In this document: positions 1 through 9,500 of the stretch, in pieces
Layout: every line of letters begins with the position of its first letter
Position numbering within the stretch: position 1 is the stretch's first letter
NCBI GenBank assembly: GCA_025938035.1
Contig: JAICQE010000086.1
Span: 1 to 17,576 of the forward strand
DNA from: Vicinamibacteria bacterium
GTDB lineage: Bacteria; Acidobacteriota; Vicinamibacteria; Vicinamibacterales; UBA2999
Direction: 5' to 3'
DNA length: 17,576 nt
The notes under the pieces: model-generated
Told to the model about the DNA's origin: nothing
Seen by the model: the letters and a program-made list of their open reading frames with translations, nothing else
Databases searched by the model: none
Program-made: the position numbers and the translations under genes

Positions 1-770
1 AGCCGACCCGGCTTGCCGACCGACGAGAGGTTGAAGAACGCCGTGTCGTCGCTGACCCGCGCAGCCTGCTGCATGTTGTGAGTCACGATCACGATCGTGT
101 AGTCCTCGACCAGCTCCTGAATCAGTTCCTCGATCTTGGAGGTTGCGATGGGGTCGAGCGCCGAGGCGGGTTCGTCCATCAGCAGCACTTCCGGCTTGAT
201 GGCGAGGGCGCGGGCGATGCACAGCCGCTGCTGCTGCCCGCCGGAGAGGGCCAGCGCCGAGTCGTGCAGCCGATCCTTGACCTCGTCCCACAGCGCCGCC
301 TGGCGCAGGCTTTCCTCGACCTGTCCGCCCAGCTCCGACTTGCTGCTGACCATTCCGTTGATGCGCAGCCCGTAGGAGACGTTCTCGAAGATCGACTTCG
401 GGAACGGGTTCGACTTCTGGAACACCATTCCGACGCGCCGCCGCAACTGCACAACGTCCACGCCGGCGCCGTAGATGTTCGCGCTGTCGATCAGGACCTG
501 CCCCTCGACGCGCGTGTCGGGAATGATGTCGTTCATGCGGTTGATGGTCCGCAGGAACGTGCTCTTGCCGCACCCCGACGGGCCGATGAAGGCGGTGACG
601 ACGTGCGGCCGGATCTGGACCGAGATGTCCTCGAGCGCGCGTTTCGCGCCGTAGTAGAAGTTCAAATGCGATGCTTCGATTTTGCACGGTCCGGGCGTCT
701 CGGCTGGAGGCGTCTGTCGTGACGCGATGTCGCCGAGTGACGGCGGAACCGTACGAGCCACTGCGCTCAC
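1..770 (-). CDS. pstB: Phosphate ABC transporter ATP-binding protein PstB (3' end off window)
   Basis: ATPase subunit of the Pst high-affinity phosphate importer, acting on the cytoplasmic face of the PstA/PstC channel. All ABC signatures are visible from the GTG start: Walker [10 protein letters not shown] (about 63-71), Q-loop Q118, signature LSGGQQQRL (about 175-183), Walker B VLLMDEP (about 195-201), D-loop SALD and switch H231 in VTHNM. About 256 residues are in the window and PstB is usually 250-290, so only the C-terminal tail is missing beyond base 1. The GTG at 770-768 overlaps the pstA stop by four bases (GTGA), the same coupling seen at the other pst junctions, which supports this start. 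It leaves a 29-residue N-terminal extension before the core fold. phoU, the usual next gene, would lie beyond the left edge. Confidence 0.95.
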   Translation of the reverse strand, partial: MSAVARTVPPSLGDIASRQTPPAETPGPCKIEASHLNFYYGAKRALEDISVQIRPHVVTAFIGPSGCGKSTFLRTINRMNDIIPDTRVEGQVLIDSANIYGAGVDVVQLRRRVGMVFQKSNPFPKSIFENVSYGLRINGMVSSKSELGGQVEESLRQAALWDEVKDRLHDSALALSGGQQQRLCIARALAIKPEVLLMDEPASALDPIATSKIEELIQELVEDYTIVIVTHNMQQAARVSDDTAFFNLSSVGKPGR

Positions 771-1621
771 CCTGTCACCTTCTTCTGGTAGCGGTCGCGC
801 AGCCAGATCGCCAGGCCGTTCATTGCCAGCAGCAGGACCATCAGCACCAGAATACCCGCCGCCGCGTTGGCGTGGAAGTCACGCTGTGGCCGCGACACCC
901 AGTTGAAGATTTGAATCGGCAGCACGGTGAACGACGACCAGACGCTGTCGGGCGCGAACGACACGTAGGTCAGCGCGCCCATGGTGATGAGCGGCGCGGT
1001 CTCGCCGATGGCGCGGGAGAGCGACAGGATCAATCCGGTCAGGATCCCCGGTGCGGCGACCGGGAGCACCTGATGCCAGATCGTCTGCCATTTGGTGGCG
1101 CCGAGCGCGTACGACCCTTCGCGAATGGATCCCGGAACGGCGCGCAGCGCTTCGCGTGTGGACAGAATGACGACGGGGAGGGCCAGCAGCGCCAGCGTCG
1201 CTGCGCCCGCCATCACGCTGCGTCCCATGGCCATCAGCCGTACGAAGACCCCCAGTCCGAGCAGGCCGTAAATGATCGACGGGACGGCGGCGAGGTTGGT
1301 GATGTTGAGTTCGATCGCGCGAGCCAGGAAGTTCCGCCGGCCGTACTCCTCCAGATAAATCGCCGCGGCGACGCCGACCGGCAGCGCGAGCACCGCCGTC
1401 AGCAGGATGACGAACACGCTTCCCGAGAGGGCGTGGAAGATACCGGCCTGGGTGGCGCGCCGCGACGGGTAACCGGTCAGGAAGTCCCACGACAGACGAG
1501 CGATGCCGTCCCGGAACACGTCGACGAGAAGCGCTGCGAGTGACGCCAGCGCAATAACCAGCACGAGCAGCGCAACGATCTGGAACGCGATATCCAGCCA
1601 CCGGCGCACGCTGATGTTCAC
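767..1621 (-). CDS. pstA: Phosphate ABC transporter permease PstA
   Basis: Inner-membrane permease that forms the phosphate channel with PstC. From the GTG at 1621 it is 284 residues ([10 protein letters not shown]...), the normal PstA length, with an N-terminal hydrophobic helix at about 12-34 and several more across the binding-protein-dependent transport domain. The EAA-loop region [13 protein letters not shown], which docks on PstB, is clear and closely resembles the one in PstC. The open frame extends upstream to 1807, but that part is Arg/His-rich antisense-like sequence inside pstC; the GTG overlapping the pstC stop (GTGA) is the credible start. The 3' end overlaps pstB by four bases, so translation of the four proteins is probably coupled. 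Confidence 0.94.
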   Translation of the reverse strand: MNISVRRWLDIAFQIVALLVLVIALASLAALLVDVFRDGIARLSWDFLTGYPSRRATQAGIFHALSGSVFVILLTAVLALPVGVAAAIYLEEYGRRNFLARAIELNITNLAAVPSIIYGLLGLGVFVRLMAMGRSVMAGAATLALLALPVVILSTREALRAVPGSIREGSYALGATKWQTIWHQVLPVAAPGILTGLILSLSRAIGETAPLITMGALTYVSFAPDSVWSSFTVLPIQIFNWVSRPQRDFHANAAAGILVLMVLLLAMNGLAIWLRDRYQKKVTG

Positions 1622-2489
1622 GAGTATTCCTCGCGATAGCGCGCCCGCAGCCAGGCGCTGACGAGATTCAGCCCGAAGGTGCTCAGAAAGAGCAGCATGC
1701 CCACGGCGAAAATCGTGCGGTACTCGAGCGTGCCCTGCGGCGTGTCGCCGAGGCTCACCTGCACGATGTAGGCGGTCATCGTCTCGACCTGGACGAGCGG
1801 ATTCCACGTCAGACTCGGCTGCTGGCCGGCGGCGATGGCGACGATCATCGTCTCGCCCACGGCCCGCGACACTGCCAGGATGAACGCGGCGGTGATGCCC
1901 GAGAACGCCGCCGGGACGACGACGCGGAGACTGGTCTGCATCCTGGTCGCCCCCAGCGCGTACGACCCTTCACGCAGACCGTTGGGGACCGCGCGCATCG
2001 CATCCTCGCTGAGCGACGAGACGAGCGGCAGGATCATGATGCCCATGACGATGCCGGGACTGAGCGCGTTGAACGCGGTGAGACCCGGAATGAATTCCTG
2101 CAGCAGCGGGGTCACGAAGAGCAGCGCGAAGTAGCCGTAGACCACCGTCGGAATGCCGGCCAGCAGCTCGAGTACGGGCTTGACGACGCGCCGTACGCGC
2201 GAGTTCGCATATTCGCTGAGATAGATCGCGCTCAGCAGGCCCATCGGCAGCGCGACCAGCATGGCGATGAGCGACACCAGGACGGTGCCGGCGACCAGTG
2301 GCAGGACACCGAAGCGCGGAGTCGAAAACAGCGGCGTCCACTCCGTGCCGAACAGGAACTCGACGATCGGCACCTCGCGCAGGAAGGCCGCGGTTTCCAC
2401 TGCCAGCACGGCGATGATGCCGACCGTTGTCCCGACCGAGACCAGGGCGCAGAGGAAGAGGCCCCGCTCGATCACGAACTCGAAGCGCC

Positions 2490-2493
<4 letters not shown>
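1618..2493 (-). CDS. pstC: Phosphate ABC transporter permease PstC
   Basis: Second membrane subunit of the phosphate importer, 291 residues. It has an N-terminal transmembrane segment (about 11-35), a periplasmic stretch with FGTEWTPLF typical of PstC, then the multi-helix permease domain with EAA loop [13 protein letters not shown] (about 175-190). The periplasmic motif distinguishes it from PstA. The ATG overlaps the pstS stop in an ATGA junction, and the stop overlaps the pstA start (GTGA). It should be transcribed only from the pstS promoter, since no gap remains for an internal one. Confidence 0.95.
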
Positions 2494-3518
<1,025 letters not shown>

Positions 3519-3524
3519 GAATTC

Positions 3525-3578
3525 ACGGTACTGTTTGGGAATTTCGCGTCCGTTACCGCGATGTTAAATCCATGTAAC
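3525..3578 (-). promoter_or_regulatory. Pho-box-like promoter of pstSCAB
   Basis: Read on the minus strand, three half-sites GTTAC, TTAAC and GTAAC start exactly 11 bp apart (plus-strand positions 3574-3578, 3563-3567, 3552-3556), forming 7-bp boxes separated by 4 bp (GTTACAT, TTAACAT, GTAACGG). This matches the 7+4 geometry of the E. coli Pho box, but with a different core. A -10-like TACCGT lies at 3525-3530, beginning 22 bases after the last half-site. The -35 region is covered by the boxes and has no good consensus, as expected of a PhoB-type activated promoter. Function is inferred from the geometry and from the downstream gene. Confidence 0.75.
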
Positions 3579-3579
3579 A

Positions 3580-3667
3580 CGTTCGGAACGTTCGGAACGT
3601 TCGGAACGTTCGGAACGTTCGAAACGTTCGAAACGTTCGAGTCGTTCGAGTCGTTCGACGTTCGGGT
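3580..3667. repeat. 9-bp tandem repeat (CGTTCGGAA family)
   Basis: Four perfect CGTTCGGAA units (3580-3615) are followed by two CGTTCGAAA (3616-3633), two CGTTCGAGT (3634-3651) and degenerate partial units running into the stop codon of the response regulator at 3667-3669. Divergence increases in blocks, suggesting local slippage expansion. Units are near-palindromic: CGTTCGGAACG reads almost the same on both strands. The array sits between the orphan regulator and the Pho boxes of pstS, immediately abutting the distal half-site. It is too short and spacer-less to be a CRISPR. Confidence 0.95.
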
Positions 3668-4359
3668 CAATCGATGAAGCGATAGCCGAGTCCGATCACC
3701 GTTTCGATCTGCCTGGACGCAACGCCGAGCTTCGACCTCAACCGGCCGATATGCACGTCCACGGAGCGCGTTTCTACCGAGTCGTCCCATCCCCAGACGC
3801 GCTCCAGCAGCCGGTCCCGCGAGATCACGCGGTTCCGGTTTTCCACCAGGTAGCGCAGCAGTTCGAATTCGCGCCGCGTCAGCCGGACCTGCGAGCCATC
3901 GACCCGCACGGATATCGCGTCGAAGTCGGCGATCAAGTGGGTGCCGGAGTACGACGTCGCCGCAGGAGCCTTCCGGTCGTTGGCGCCGCCGCGGCGCAGC
4001 ACGGCGCGGACGCGCGCGACGAGCTCGCGCAGCGCGAACGGCTTGGTGATGTAGTCGTCCGCTCCAAGCTCGAGTCCGGCCACGCGGTCGCTCTCGGTGG
4101 CGCGGGCGGTGAGCATGATGATCGGAATGTGCGAGGTTGCCGGACGCGAACGGACGATCCGGCAGACTTCGACGCCGCTCAACACGGGGAGATTGAGGTC
4201 GAGGACGATCAGATCGGGCGGGAGTTCGCTGACGGCGCGGATCGCCTGGTCGCCGGCCCCGGCGACGTCCACTTCGATATCGCCCTTGCGCTCGAGCGCG
4301 TGCTTGATGAGCCCGGCAATATCCTGTTCGTCTTCGACGACGAGAACACGAGTACCCAC
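3667..4359 (-). CDS. OmpR/PhoB-family response regulator (orphan, PhoB-like)
   Basis: DNA-binding two-component regulator, 230 residues. The receiver domain (about 3-118) has acidic pocket E9/D10, phospho-acceptor D54 (in VLDLNLP), switch T84 and K106 (TKPF). The C-terminal winged helix (about 135-228) has the recognition-helix segment SVDVHIGRLRSKL and ends GLGYRF. No kinase is adjacent. It lies directly upstream of pstS in the same direction, and its own promoter carries Pho-box-like repeats, so a role in phosphate control is likely. Relative to the usual PhoB segment TVDVHIRRLR it has Ser for Thr and Gly for the first Arg. The start is GTG at 4359, with no Shine-Dalgarno; the -10 at 4366-4371 predicts a leaderless mRNA. 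It could instead control another regulon. Confidence 0.88.
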   Translation of the reverse strand: MGTRVLVVEDEQDIAGLIKHALERKGDIEVDVAGAGDQAIRAVSELPPDLIVLDLNLPVLSGVEVCRIVRSRPATSHIPIIMLTARATESDRVAGLELGADDYITKPFALRELVARVRAVLRRGGANDRKAPAATSYSGTHLIADFDAISVRVDGSQVRLTRREFELLRYLVENRNRVISRDRLLERVWGWDDSVETRSVDVHIGRLRSKLGVASRQIETVIGLGYRFID

Positions 4360-4365
4360 AGAGCG

Positions 4366-4419
4366 ACCGTAGTCAGCCGGGGTTTCTGCTGCGTCACGGG
4401 ACGGTTAAATCTAGGTTAC
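4366..4419 (-). promoter_or_regulatory. Pho-box-like promoter of the orphan response regulator
   Basis: On the plus strand GTCAC (4393-4397), GTTAA (4404-4408) and GTTAC (4415-4419) start exactly 11 bp apart. Read toward the regulator the last half-site is GTGAC, and a TACGGT hexamer at 4366-4371 begins 22 bases after it. The distance from last half-site to start codon (33 bases) is identical to that in front of pstS, and the two promoters align without gaps. Autoregulation or cross-regulation is inferred. Confidence 0.68.
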
Positions 4420-4439
4420 GAAGGTAGATTTACCGGCTT

Positions 4440-4494
4440 GTGATCTCCCGGTGATCCCGGCGTCACATCGGGCTCTTACGCTGTCGGATATGCA
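4440..4494 (+). promoter_or_regulatory. Possible Pho-box-like promoter of the glycosyltransferase/PHP operon
   Basis: GTGAT (4440-4444), GTGAT (4451-4455) and GTCAC (4462-4466) start 11 bp apart on the plus strand. A -10-like TATGCA lies at 4489-4494, one base further from the last half-site than in the other promoters. The set is out of phase with the neighbouring boxes at 4393-4419, so each divergent gene may have its own set. Half-sites are more degenerate than elsewhere, hence moderate confidence. Confidence 0.4.
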
Positions 4495-4569
4495 CGTGGG
4501 TATACCACGGCTGCCCCGCAAGGCCCGCCGGCGCGCCCTGAGCGCGAAGGCGGGTGGTCTGGCGCAGGG

Positions 4570-5319
4570 ATGACGCCGCGGCAGGCATTCCGACTGAGCG
4601 TCGTCGTCTGCGCCCATAACGAAGCCCGTTTTCTTCCCGCCTGCCTTCATTCCCTGCTCGCGCAGACGCGCGTGCCCGACGAAATCGTGGTCGTCAACAA
4701 TGCCAGCACCGACGAGACGCGCGCCGTGGCGCGGCAGATTCCGTACGTGCACGTGGTGGACGAGCCGCGCAAAGGGCTCGTGGTCGCGCGCGAGACGGGC
4801 CGCCGCGCCGCCACCGGCGACATCCTGGTCTACCTCGATGCGGACTGCCGCGCGCCGCTGACCTGGCTCGAACGGGTCGAGCGGCGGTTCCTGCGGGCCC
4901 CGTCGCTCATCGCGCTGTCTGGCCCCTATCGGTACTACGACTGGGATTGGTGGGGACGGCTGTTGATTCGCGCCTACGACTTCACGCTGGCCCCGGCGAC
5001 GCAGCTGCTCGTGAAGTACGTGCTGCGCATCGGCACCATCTTCTACGGCGGAAATTTCGCCGTTCGGGCCGACGCGCTCGAGGCGATCGGCGGGTTCGAC
5101 ACGTCGATTGAATTTCATGGCGAGGACACCAACCTCGGGCGACGCCTATTTGCCATCGGCCGCGTCGAGATCTTTCACGACTGCTACCTCTACACCTCGG
5201 CGCGGCGCTACAACGCGATGGGGAAGGGCGCCGTGTTCCGGCTCTACGTCCGCAACTTCACGTCGGAGCTGCTGCATCACCGCCCCCGCGATACGTCGCA
5301 CGTAGACGTGAGGACGTAG
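4570..5319 (+). CDS. Family 2 glycosyltransferase
   Basis: GT-A fold glycosyltransferase of 249 residues, expected to move a sugar from a nucleotide-sugar donor; the acceptor is unknown. Visible: the N-terminal strand LSVVVCAHNEARFL (about 9-22) with nucleotide-binding VNNASTDET (about 42-50), the metal-binding DxD as LDADCR (D90, D92), the acceptor-side GGNFAVRADALEAIGGFD, and the catalytic ED pair E185/D186 in FHGEDTNLGRR. No transmembrane segment is convincing, so it probably acts at the cytoplasmic face. The ATG at 4570 is preceded directly by CAGGG, too close for a standard ribosome site; no better in-frame start is seen upstream. It is followed 6 bases later by the PHP gene, indicating an operon, and diverges from the PhoB-like regulator. 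A role in envelope glycolipids under phosphate limitation is possible but speculative. Confidence 0.9.
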   Translation: MTPRQAFRLSVVVCAHNEARFLPACLHSLLAQTRVPDEIVVVNNASTDETRAVARQIPYVHVVDEPRKGLVVARETGRRAATGDILVYLDADCRAPLTWLERVERRFLRAPSLIALSGPYRYYDWDWWGRLLIRAYDFTLAPATQLLVKYVLRIGTIFYGGNFAVRADALEAIGGFDTSIEFHGEDTNLGRRLFAIGRVEIFHDCYLYTSARRYNAMGKGAVFRLYVRNFTSELLHHRPRDTSHVDVRT

Positions 5320-5325
5320 CGCCGG

Positions 5326-6072
5326 ATGCCAGGCTACGAGCCGTTCCTCCTCTGTGACTTTCACGTGCACACGCAGTGGAGCGACGGCAAGCTCACGGTG
5401 CGCGAGGTCGTCGATTTGTACGGCCAGACCGGCAAGTTCGACGTCATTGCGATCACCGACCACATCCTGATGAAGAAGGATCTGCTGGCGCGGGCCGGTC
5501 GGATCGCGACGCTCGGCCGCCGCGCCTTCGGCGTGCGCGAGCACGACTTCGCGGATTACCTGGCGGACATCGAATCAGAAGGCCAGCGCGCGCTGAAGAA
5601 ATACGGCATGCTCGTCGTTCCCGGCGCGGAGGTGACGCAGAACGGCATCCGCGCCAAGAAGAACTCGCACATCATCGCCCTCGGGGTGAAGAAGTACATC
5701 AGCGCCGATCAGAGCGCCGACGCCATCCTGCGCGAGATTCGCCGTCAAGGCGCGCTCAGCATCGCCTGCCATCCTCACCACACGACGACGAGGCGGATCG
5801 AGATCAGCACCTGTTACCTCTGGGATCATCGCGAGGAGCTGTCGGATCTGGTTGACGTGTGGGAAGCGGCCAACCGCGACGATCTCTTCTCCGTCACCAG
5901 CCTCAAGCATTACCCCTACGTGGCGAACAGCGACTTCCACAAGCCCAAGCATCTCCATTCGTGGAAGACGCTGGTGCGCAGCGACAAGAACTGGCCGGCG
6001 GTCCGCCAGGCGCTGCGCAGCAACATCGACATCGCCATCACGCTCTTCCGCAACGGACCAGCCTGCGTGTAA
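5326..6072 (+). CDS. PHP-domain metal-dependent phosphoesterase
   Basis: 248-residue stand-alone PHP (polymerase and histidinol phosphatase) domain, a metal-dependent phosphoester hydrolase fold. Motifs in order: DFHVHTQWSDG (H13, H15, D20), ITDH (D45, H46), PGAEVT (E102), ACHPHH (H149, H151) and NSDFHKPKH (D203, H205), so the full metal-binding set is present. No signal peptide, hence cytoplasmic. The closest functional types are YciV/TrpH-like nucleoside-bisphosphate or oligonucleotide phosphatases; the substrate cannot be told from sequence. The ATG at 5326 lies 6 bases after the glycosyltransferase stop, so the two are probably cotranscribed and may act on a common phosphorylated metabolite. 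A phosphate-releasing enzyme fits the Pho context. Confidence 0.88.
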   Translation: MPGYEPFLLCDFHVHTQWSDGKLTVREVVDLYGQTGKFDVIAITDHILMKKDLLARAGRIATLGRRAFGVREHDFADYLADIESEGQRALKKYGMLVVPGAEVTQNGIRAKKNSHIIALGVKKYISADQSADAILREIRRQGALSIACHPHHTTTRRIEISTCYLWDHREELSDLVDVWEAANRDDLFSVTSLKHYPYVANSDFHKPKHLHSWKTLVRSDKNWPAVRQALRSNIDIAITLFRNGPACV

Positions 6073-6138
6073 CGGCAAGGTAAATTCTTTCGCGGTATGT
6101 GATCTTGATGCGTCGGATCGCATATAACGATCCGAATC

Positions 6139-6405
6139 GTGATTGAAAACCGACTGGCCGTTCGAACGGTTGCGCAGATCGCTGCGGAAGCCGCGCGCGA
6201 AGCGTCCCCTGATCTCAAGGTTGCCGGTGTCGTTCCGGGCAACAGAGAGACGAGCTACGTCGAAATCCTCGTGAATGTCGAGGGTTGGGACGACGACGAT
6301 CGTCAGATTACCGTCGGCGTATTCCGTAACGCCGGCCCGGCTGTGCTGAAACAGCAGATTTACAACCACCTCCAGCGCCTCATCCACGAACACAGCGCGA
6401 ACTAG
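6139..6405 (+). CDS. Small protein of unknown function
   Basis: 88 residues from a GTG start; I do not recognise the family. The sequence has an N-terminal helix-like stretch (about 6-22, Ala-rich), a central beta-like segment (SYVEILVNVEGW, about 39-50), an acidic turn WDDDDRQ, and a C-terminal amphipathic helix ending HLQRLIHEHSAN. There is no signal peptide, cysteine or membrane segment. It has typical coding composition and balanced residues, unlike the Arg/Ala-rich shadow frames. A -10-like TATAAC lies at 6124-6129, only 9 bases before the GTG. It ends just before a strong hairpin (6410-6431). It sits 66 bases after the PHP gene and could be a separate transcription unit. Confidence 0.65.
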   Translation: MIENRLAVRTVAQIAAEAAREASPDLKVAGVVPGNRETSYVEILVNVEGWDDDDRQITVGVFRNAGPAVLKQQIYNHLQRLIHEHSAN

Positions 6406-6409
6406 CGCT

Positions 6410-6431
6410 GGCGAGCCTGACAAGGCTCGCC
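6410..6431 (+). terminator. Hairpin after the small ORF (terminator or REP-like palindrome)
   Basis: GGCGAGCC (6410-6417), loop TGACAA, GGCTCGCC (6424-6431): a perfect 8-bp stem starting 5 bases after the stop codon at 6405. There is no T-tract, so it is either a GC-rich non-canonical terminator or a dispersed REP-type element. A second, nearly identical copy exists at 11157-11178. Confidence 0.6.
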
Positions 6432-6436
6432 CCACG
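6411..6436 (+). repeat. REP-like dispersed palindrome, copy 1
   Basis: The 26 bases 6411-6436 match 11158-11183 at 24 positions, including stem, the TGACAA loop and the trailing CCACG. One copy is intergenic, the other lies inside the 5' end of the zincin gene. The shared loop and flank argue for a repeated element and not merely two similar terminators. Confidence 0.6.
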
Positions 6437-6455
6437 TCGATCGCCCCGATGCGAA

Positions 6456-6509
6456 TTAACGCGGCCGTAACGCACTCGTTACGGGACGATCACGACCGCT
6501 TTCTACAGT
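6456..6509 (+). promoter_or_regulatory. Pho-box-like promoter of the TonB-dependent receptor
   Basis: Four half-sites TTAAC (6456), GTAAC (6467), GTTAC (6478) and ATCAC (6489) start exactly 11 bp apart. A -10-like TACAGT at 6504-6509 begins 22 bases after the third half-site, the same spacing as TACCGT at pstS and TACGGT at the orphan regulator. This is the cleanest repeat set in the window. The predicted transcription start is near 6516. Confidence 0.7.
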
Positions 6510-6515
6510 GACCTC

Positions 6516-6579
6516 CGAGAGCTGGTATCAGCAGGCTCTTCCATTCCGAACCGCGATTCGGTTCCTGCGGAGGTTCTAG
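6516..6579 (+). promoter_or_regulatory. 5' leader and ribosome site of the TonB receptor
   Basis: Unlike pstS, this gene has a leader. It holds a small hairpin GAACCG-CGATT-CGGTTC (6548-6564) followed at once by a strong Shine-Dalgarno CGGAGG (6568-6573), 6 bases before the ATG. The hairpin ends 3-4 bases before the ribosome site, so it could stabilise the mRNA or modulate initiation; no function is shown. Confidence 0.5.
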
Positions 6580-9500
6580 ATGCGAATTGTTTCGTCTCGG
6601 CCGGTTCTGAGCTGGACTCAGAGAGCGGTGCGCCGAGTATTCACCATTGTCCTCGCCGCGGCCTGCGGCATCCTCGGTGCGAGAGTTGCTGCCGCACAAG
6701 TCAGTCCGACCGGCACGCTGAACGGCGTCGTCACCGATGCGAGCGGTGGCGTGCTGCCGGGTGTGACGGTGCTGGCGGTAAACGTGGCCACGGGCGTGAC
6801 GCAGCAGACGGTGACGAGCGAGTCGGGAGACTGGAGACTCGCGGCGCTGCCGACCGGGACCTACGAAGTGTCCTTCGAGCTCGATGGTTTCAAGAAGCTT
6901 GTCCGCAGCGGCGTCAACGTGGAAGCCGCGGTGACGCGCTCGGTGCCGGTTCGCCTCGACATCGGCGGACTCACCGAGACGATACGGGTGACAGCCGACG
7001 CCGCGTTGTTGAACGTCACGACGCCGGCGACGGCGCGGCGGCTCAGCGGCGAGGAGCTCGAAGTCATTCCAACGTCGACCGGCAGCTTTACGCACCTGCT
7101 GTCCTCCGAAGCCGGAGTCAGCTCTGACCTCCCGCCCGTACTGATCAACGGCACCGGCAACATCTCGCCCTCGGTCAACGGCACGCGAACGACGAGCACG
7201 AGCCTGTTCTTCAACGGCATCGACGCCACCAACCTGACCACGAACGAGGGTGCCCTGAGCGACAACATCGCGCCGGCGGCCGACACTCTCGAGGAGGTCA
7301 CATTGCAGACGAGCATGTATGACGCATCGACTGGGCGATCGGGAGGGGGCAACTTCCAGCTCGTCACGCGCAGCGGCACCAACAGCTTCCGCGGAACCGG
7401 CCATTACTCGGGCCAGCACGAGCGGTTCAACTCGAATGACTTCTTCTACGAGAAGGACGGCATCGACAAGCCGAAGGCGCGGCGCAACGAAGGCGGTTTC
7501 ACGGTCGGCGGTCCGCTTCGGCACAACAAGCTGTTCTTCTTCACCGGTTATCAGCGAACGGACGCGGAGACGGGATTCGTCCCGACGGCCAGCAGCATCA
7601 GCGCAATGCCGCAGGCGCTGCAGTTGATTCAGGGTGTGCGCACGAAAGAGAACATCCTCGCTGCGTTCGCGCAGCTGAATCCGGGGATCCTCAGCTCGAT
7701 ACCGAAGGCCCAGTGCGCGAGCCCGACGGATACCGCGTGCATTTCCGACGTCGCGCTGAATCTCCTGAACCTGCGGAATCCGGTGACTGGTGACTTCGTG
7801 ATCGCGGCGCCGCGCGCTGGCGGCACGGTGATCGGCAAGGACATCAATGCGGGAAACTCCGTGGGCGGCAATCCGTTCGTGCGGCAGCGGAACGTCGTTC
7901 CGGCGGAATTCCAGCAGGATCAATTCACGCTGAAACTGGATGCGACGCTGACGAACGACAACCGCCTGAGTGGCACCGGCTTCTTCTCCAAGTTCCCGGG
8001 CTACGATCCGTTCCCCGATCCGTCAAGCCTGGTGTCACCGTTCACATTGAAGCGCGCCGATCGTAACGCGACTGTCGCAATCTCGGATACGCACGTGCTG
8101 TCGAGCAACGTGGTCAACGAAGCGCGCGGCGGCATCTTCTTCCTTCGCAATTCTCGGTCGCTCGACGATCCGTTCCTGGAACTGACCAACGCCGGCGTCG
8201 GCGTCGCCAACCCGGCGACGTTCTTCGATAACAGCATCGCGACGCAGCGCCTCGGCCACTATATCGGGCGGCCGGGCGGGACGATGGAGCGCTTCTCGTT
8301 CGGCGGTCCGAACGACAGCTTCAACAAGCGCCAGCAGCGCACCTACACCATCGGCAACACGCTGAGCTGGACGACCTCCAGGCATGCCATTCGCCTGGGC
8401 GGCGAGTTCCGGCGCAACGAGTTCGACACCAATCTTCCCGAGGAGCAGGCCACCGAGTTCGAGAAGTTCGACAACTTCACGCAGCTGCTACGGGGCCTGG
8501 CGACCGAAGCGGATACCCAGTTCGGCATCACCGACAAACAGTTCCGCTTCAATGACTTCAATGCGTTCATCGCGGACGAGTGGCGGCTGTCGCAGTCCTT
8601 CACCGTCAGCGCGGGGCTGCGGTACGAATTCTTCGGACTTCCCGAGGAGGTCAACGGCCGGATCGGCAACGTGGATTTCGAGGCGTTGACCAACCCCGAG
8701 AACCCGGTCACCGCATTCATCGTTCCGTCGAACGTGCAGAACACCGGATACGCGGCGATCGATGCGGCCATCGCCGCCTCGAGGAAGGTGGACAACAAGC
8801 ACACGTTGAAGGGACAGGACTGGAACAACGTCGCTCCGCGAGTCGGGTTCGCATGGACACCCGGCGGCGCCGGCAAGCTCGTGTTCCGGGGCGGCTACGG
8901 CATCTTCTACGACCGGCCGTCGGCGGCGTTCATCAACACGGTGTTCAGCAACTATCCGTTCCTGCGCGAACAGGAAGTTACCTTCCCGGGCAGCGCCGTG
9001 CCGCTGAACGGAGCGTGGTCGCAGCAGGATCCGACCTTCCCGTTCAACCAGTACCTGCCGAACCAGGTGGTGCGAACCGGCGGTGCCAGCGGAACGTACC
9101 AGATTCGCGACGGCACGAACGTGACGCGCGGCGCGGACGGCACGATCAATCCAACCAATCCGGCGACTGGCCAGCCGTTTCGGGGAAACATCGCCGAAAC
9201 GTTCGAGTTCCGCGCCGTCGATCGAAACCTCCGGACGCCGTACATCCAGCAGTACAACTTCGGCGTTCAGCGGGAGCTGGCCTCCAACCTGATGGTCGAG
9301 GTGCGCTACGTCGGCAGCAAGGGCACAGACCTGCTCGAATCGCGTGCGTTCAACCAGGGCTACGACCTGAACGATCCTTCGACGCCTGACCATATCTTCG
9401 AGCGATTCAATCAGGCCTACGTCGCCGCAGGGAGCCCGAACGGCGCGCTCAACGCCGGCGCGACGGCACGGCAGCGGGGCGTCGGCCGCGCGTTCGGTTT

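Noticed and set aside
1622..1807. Longer pstA reading frame starting at 1807
   Set aside because: The extra 62 residues are Arg/His-rich, lie wholly within pstC in another frame, and the 1621 GTG gives the normal PstA N-terminus with the coupled overlap.
3580..3667. Possible CRISPR array
   Set aside because: Units are 9 bp, contiguous and without spacers.
6069..6084. GTAAC/GTAAA pair 11 bp apart before the small ORF as a firm Pho box
   Set aside because: Only two half-sites, the first overlapping the PHP stop codon, and no -10 at the conserved spacing; kept only as a remark.
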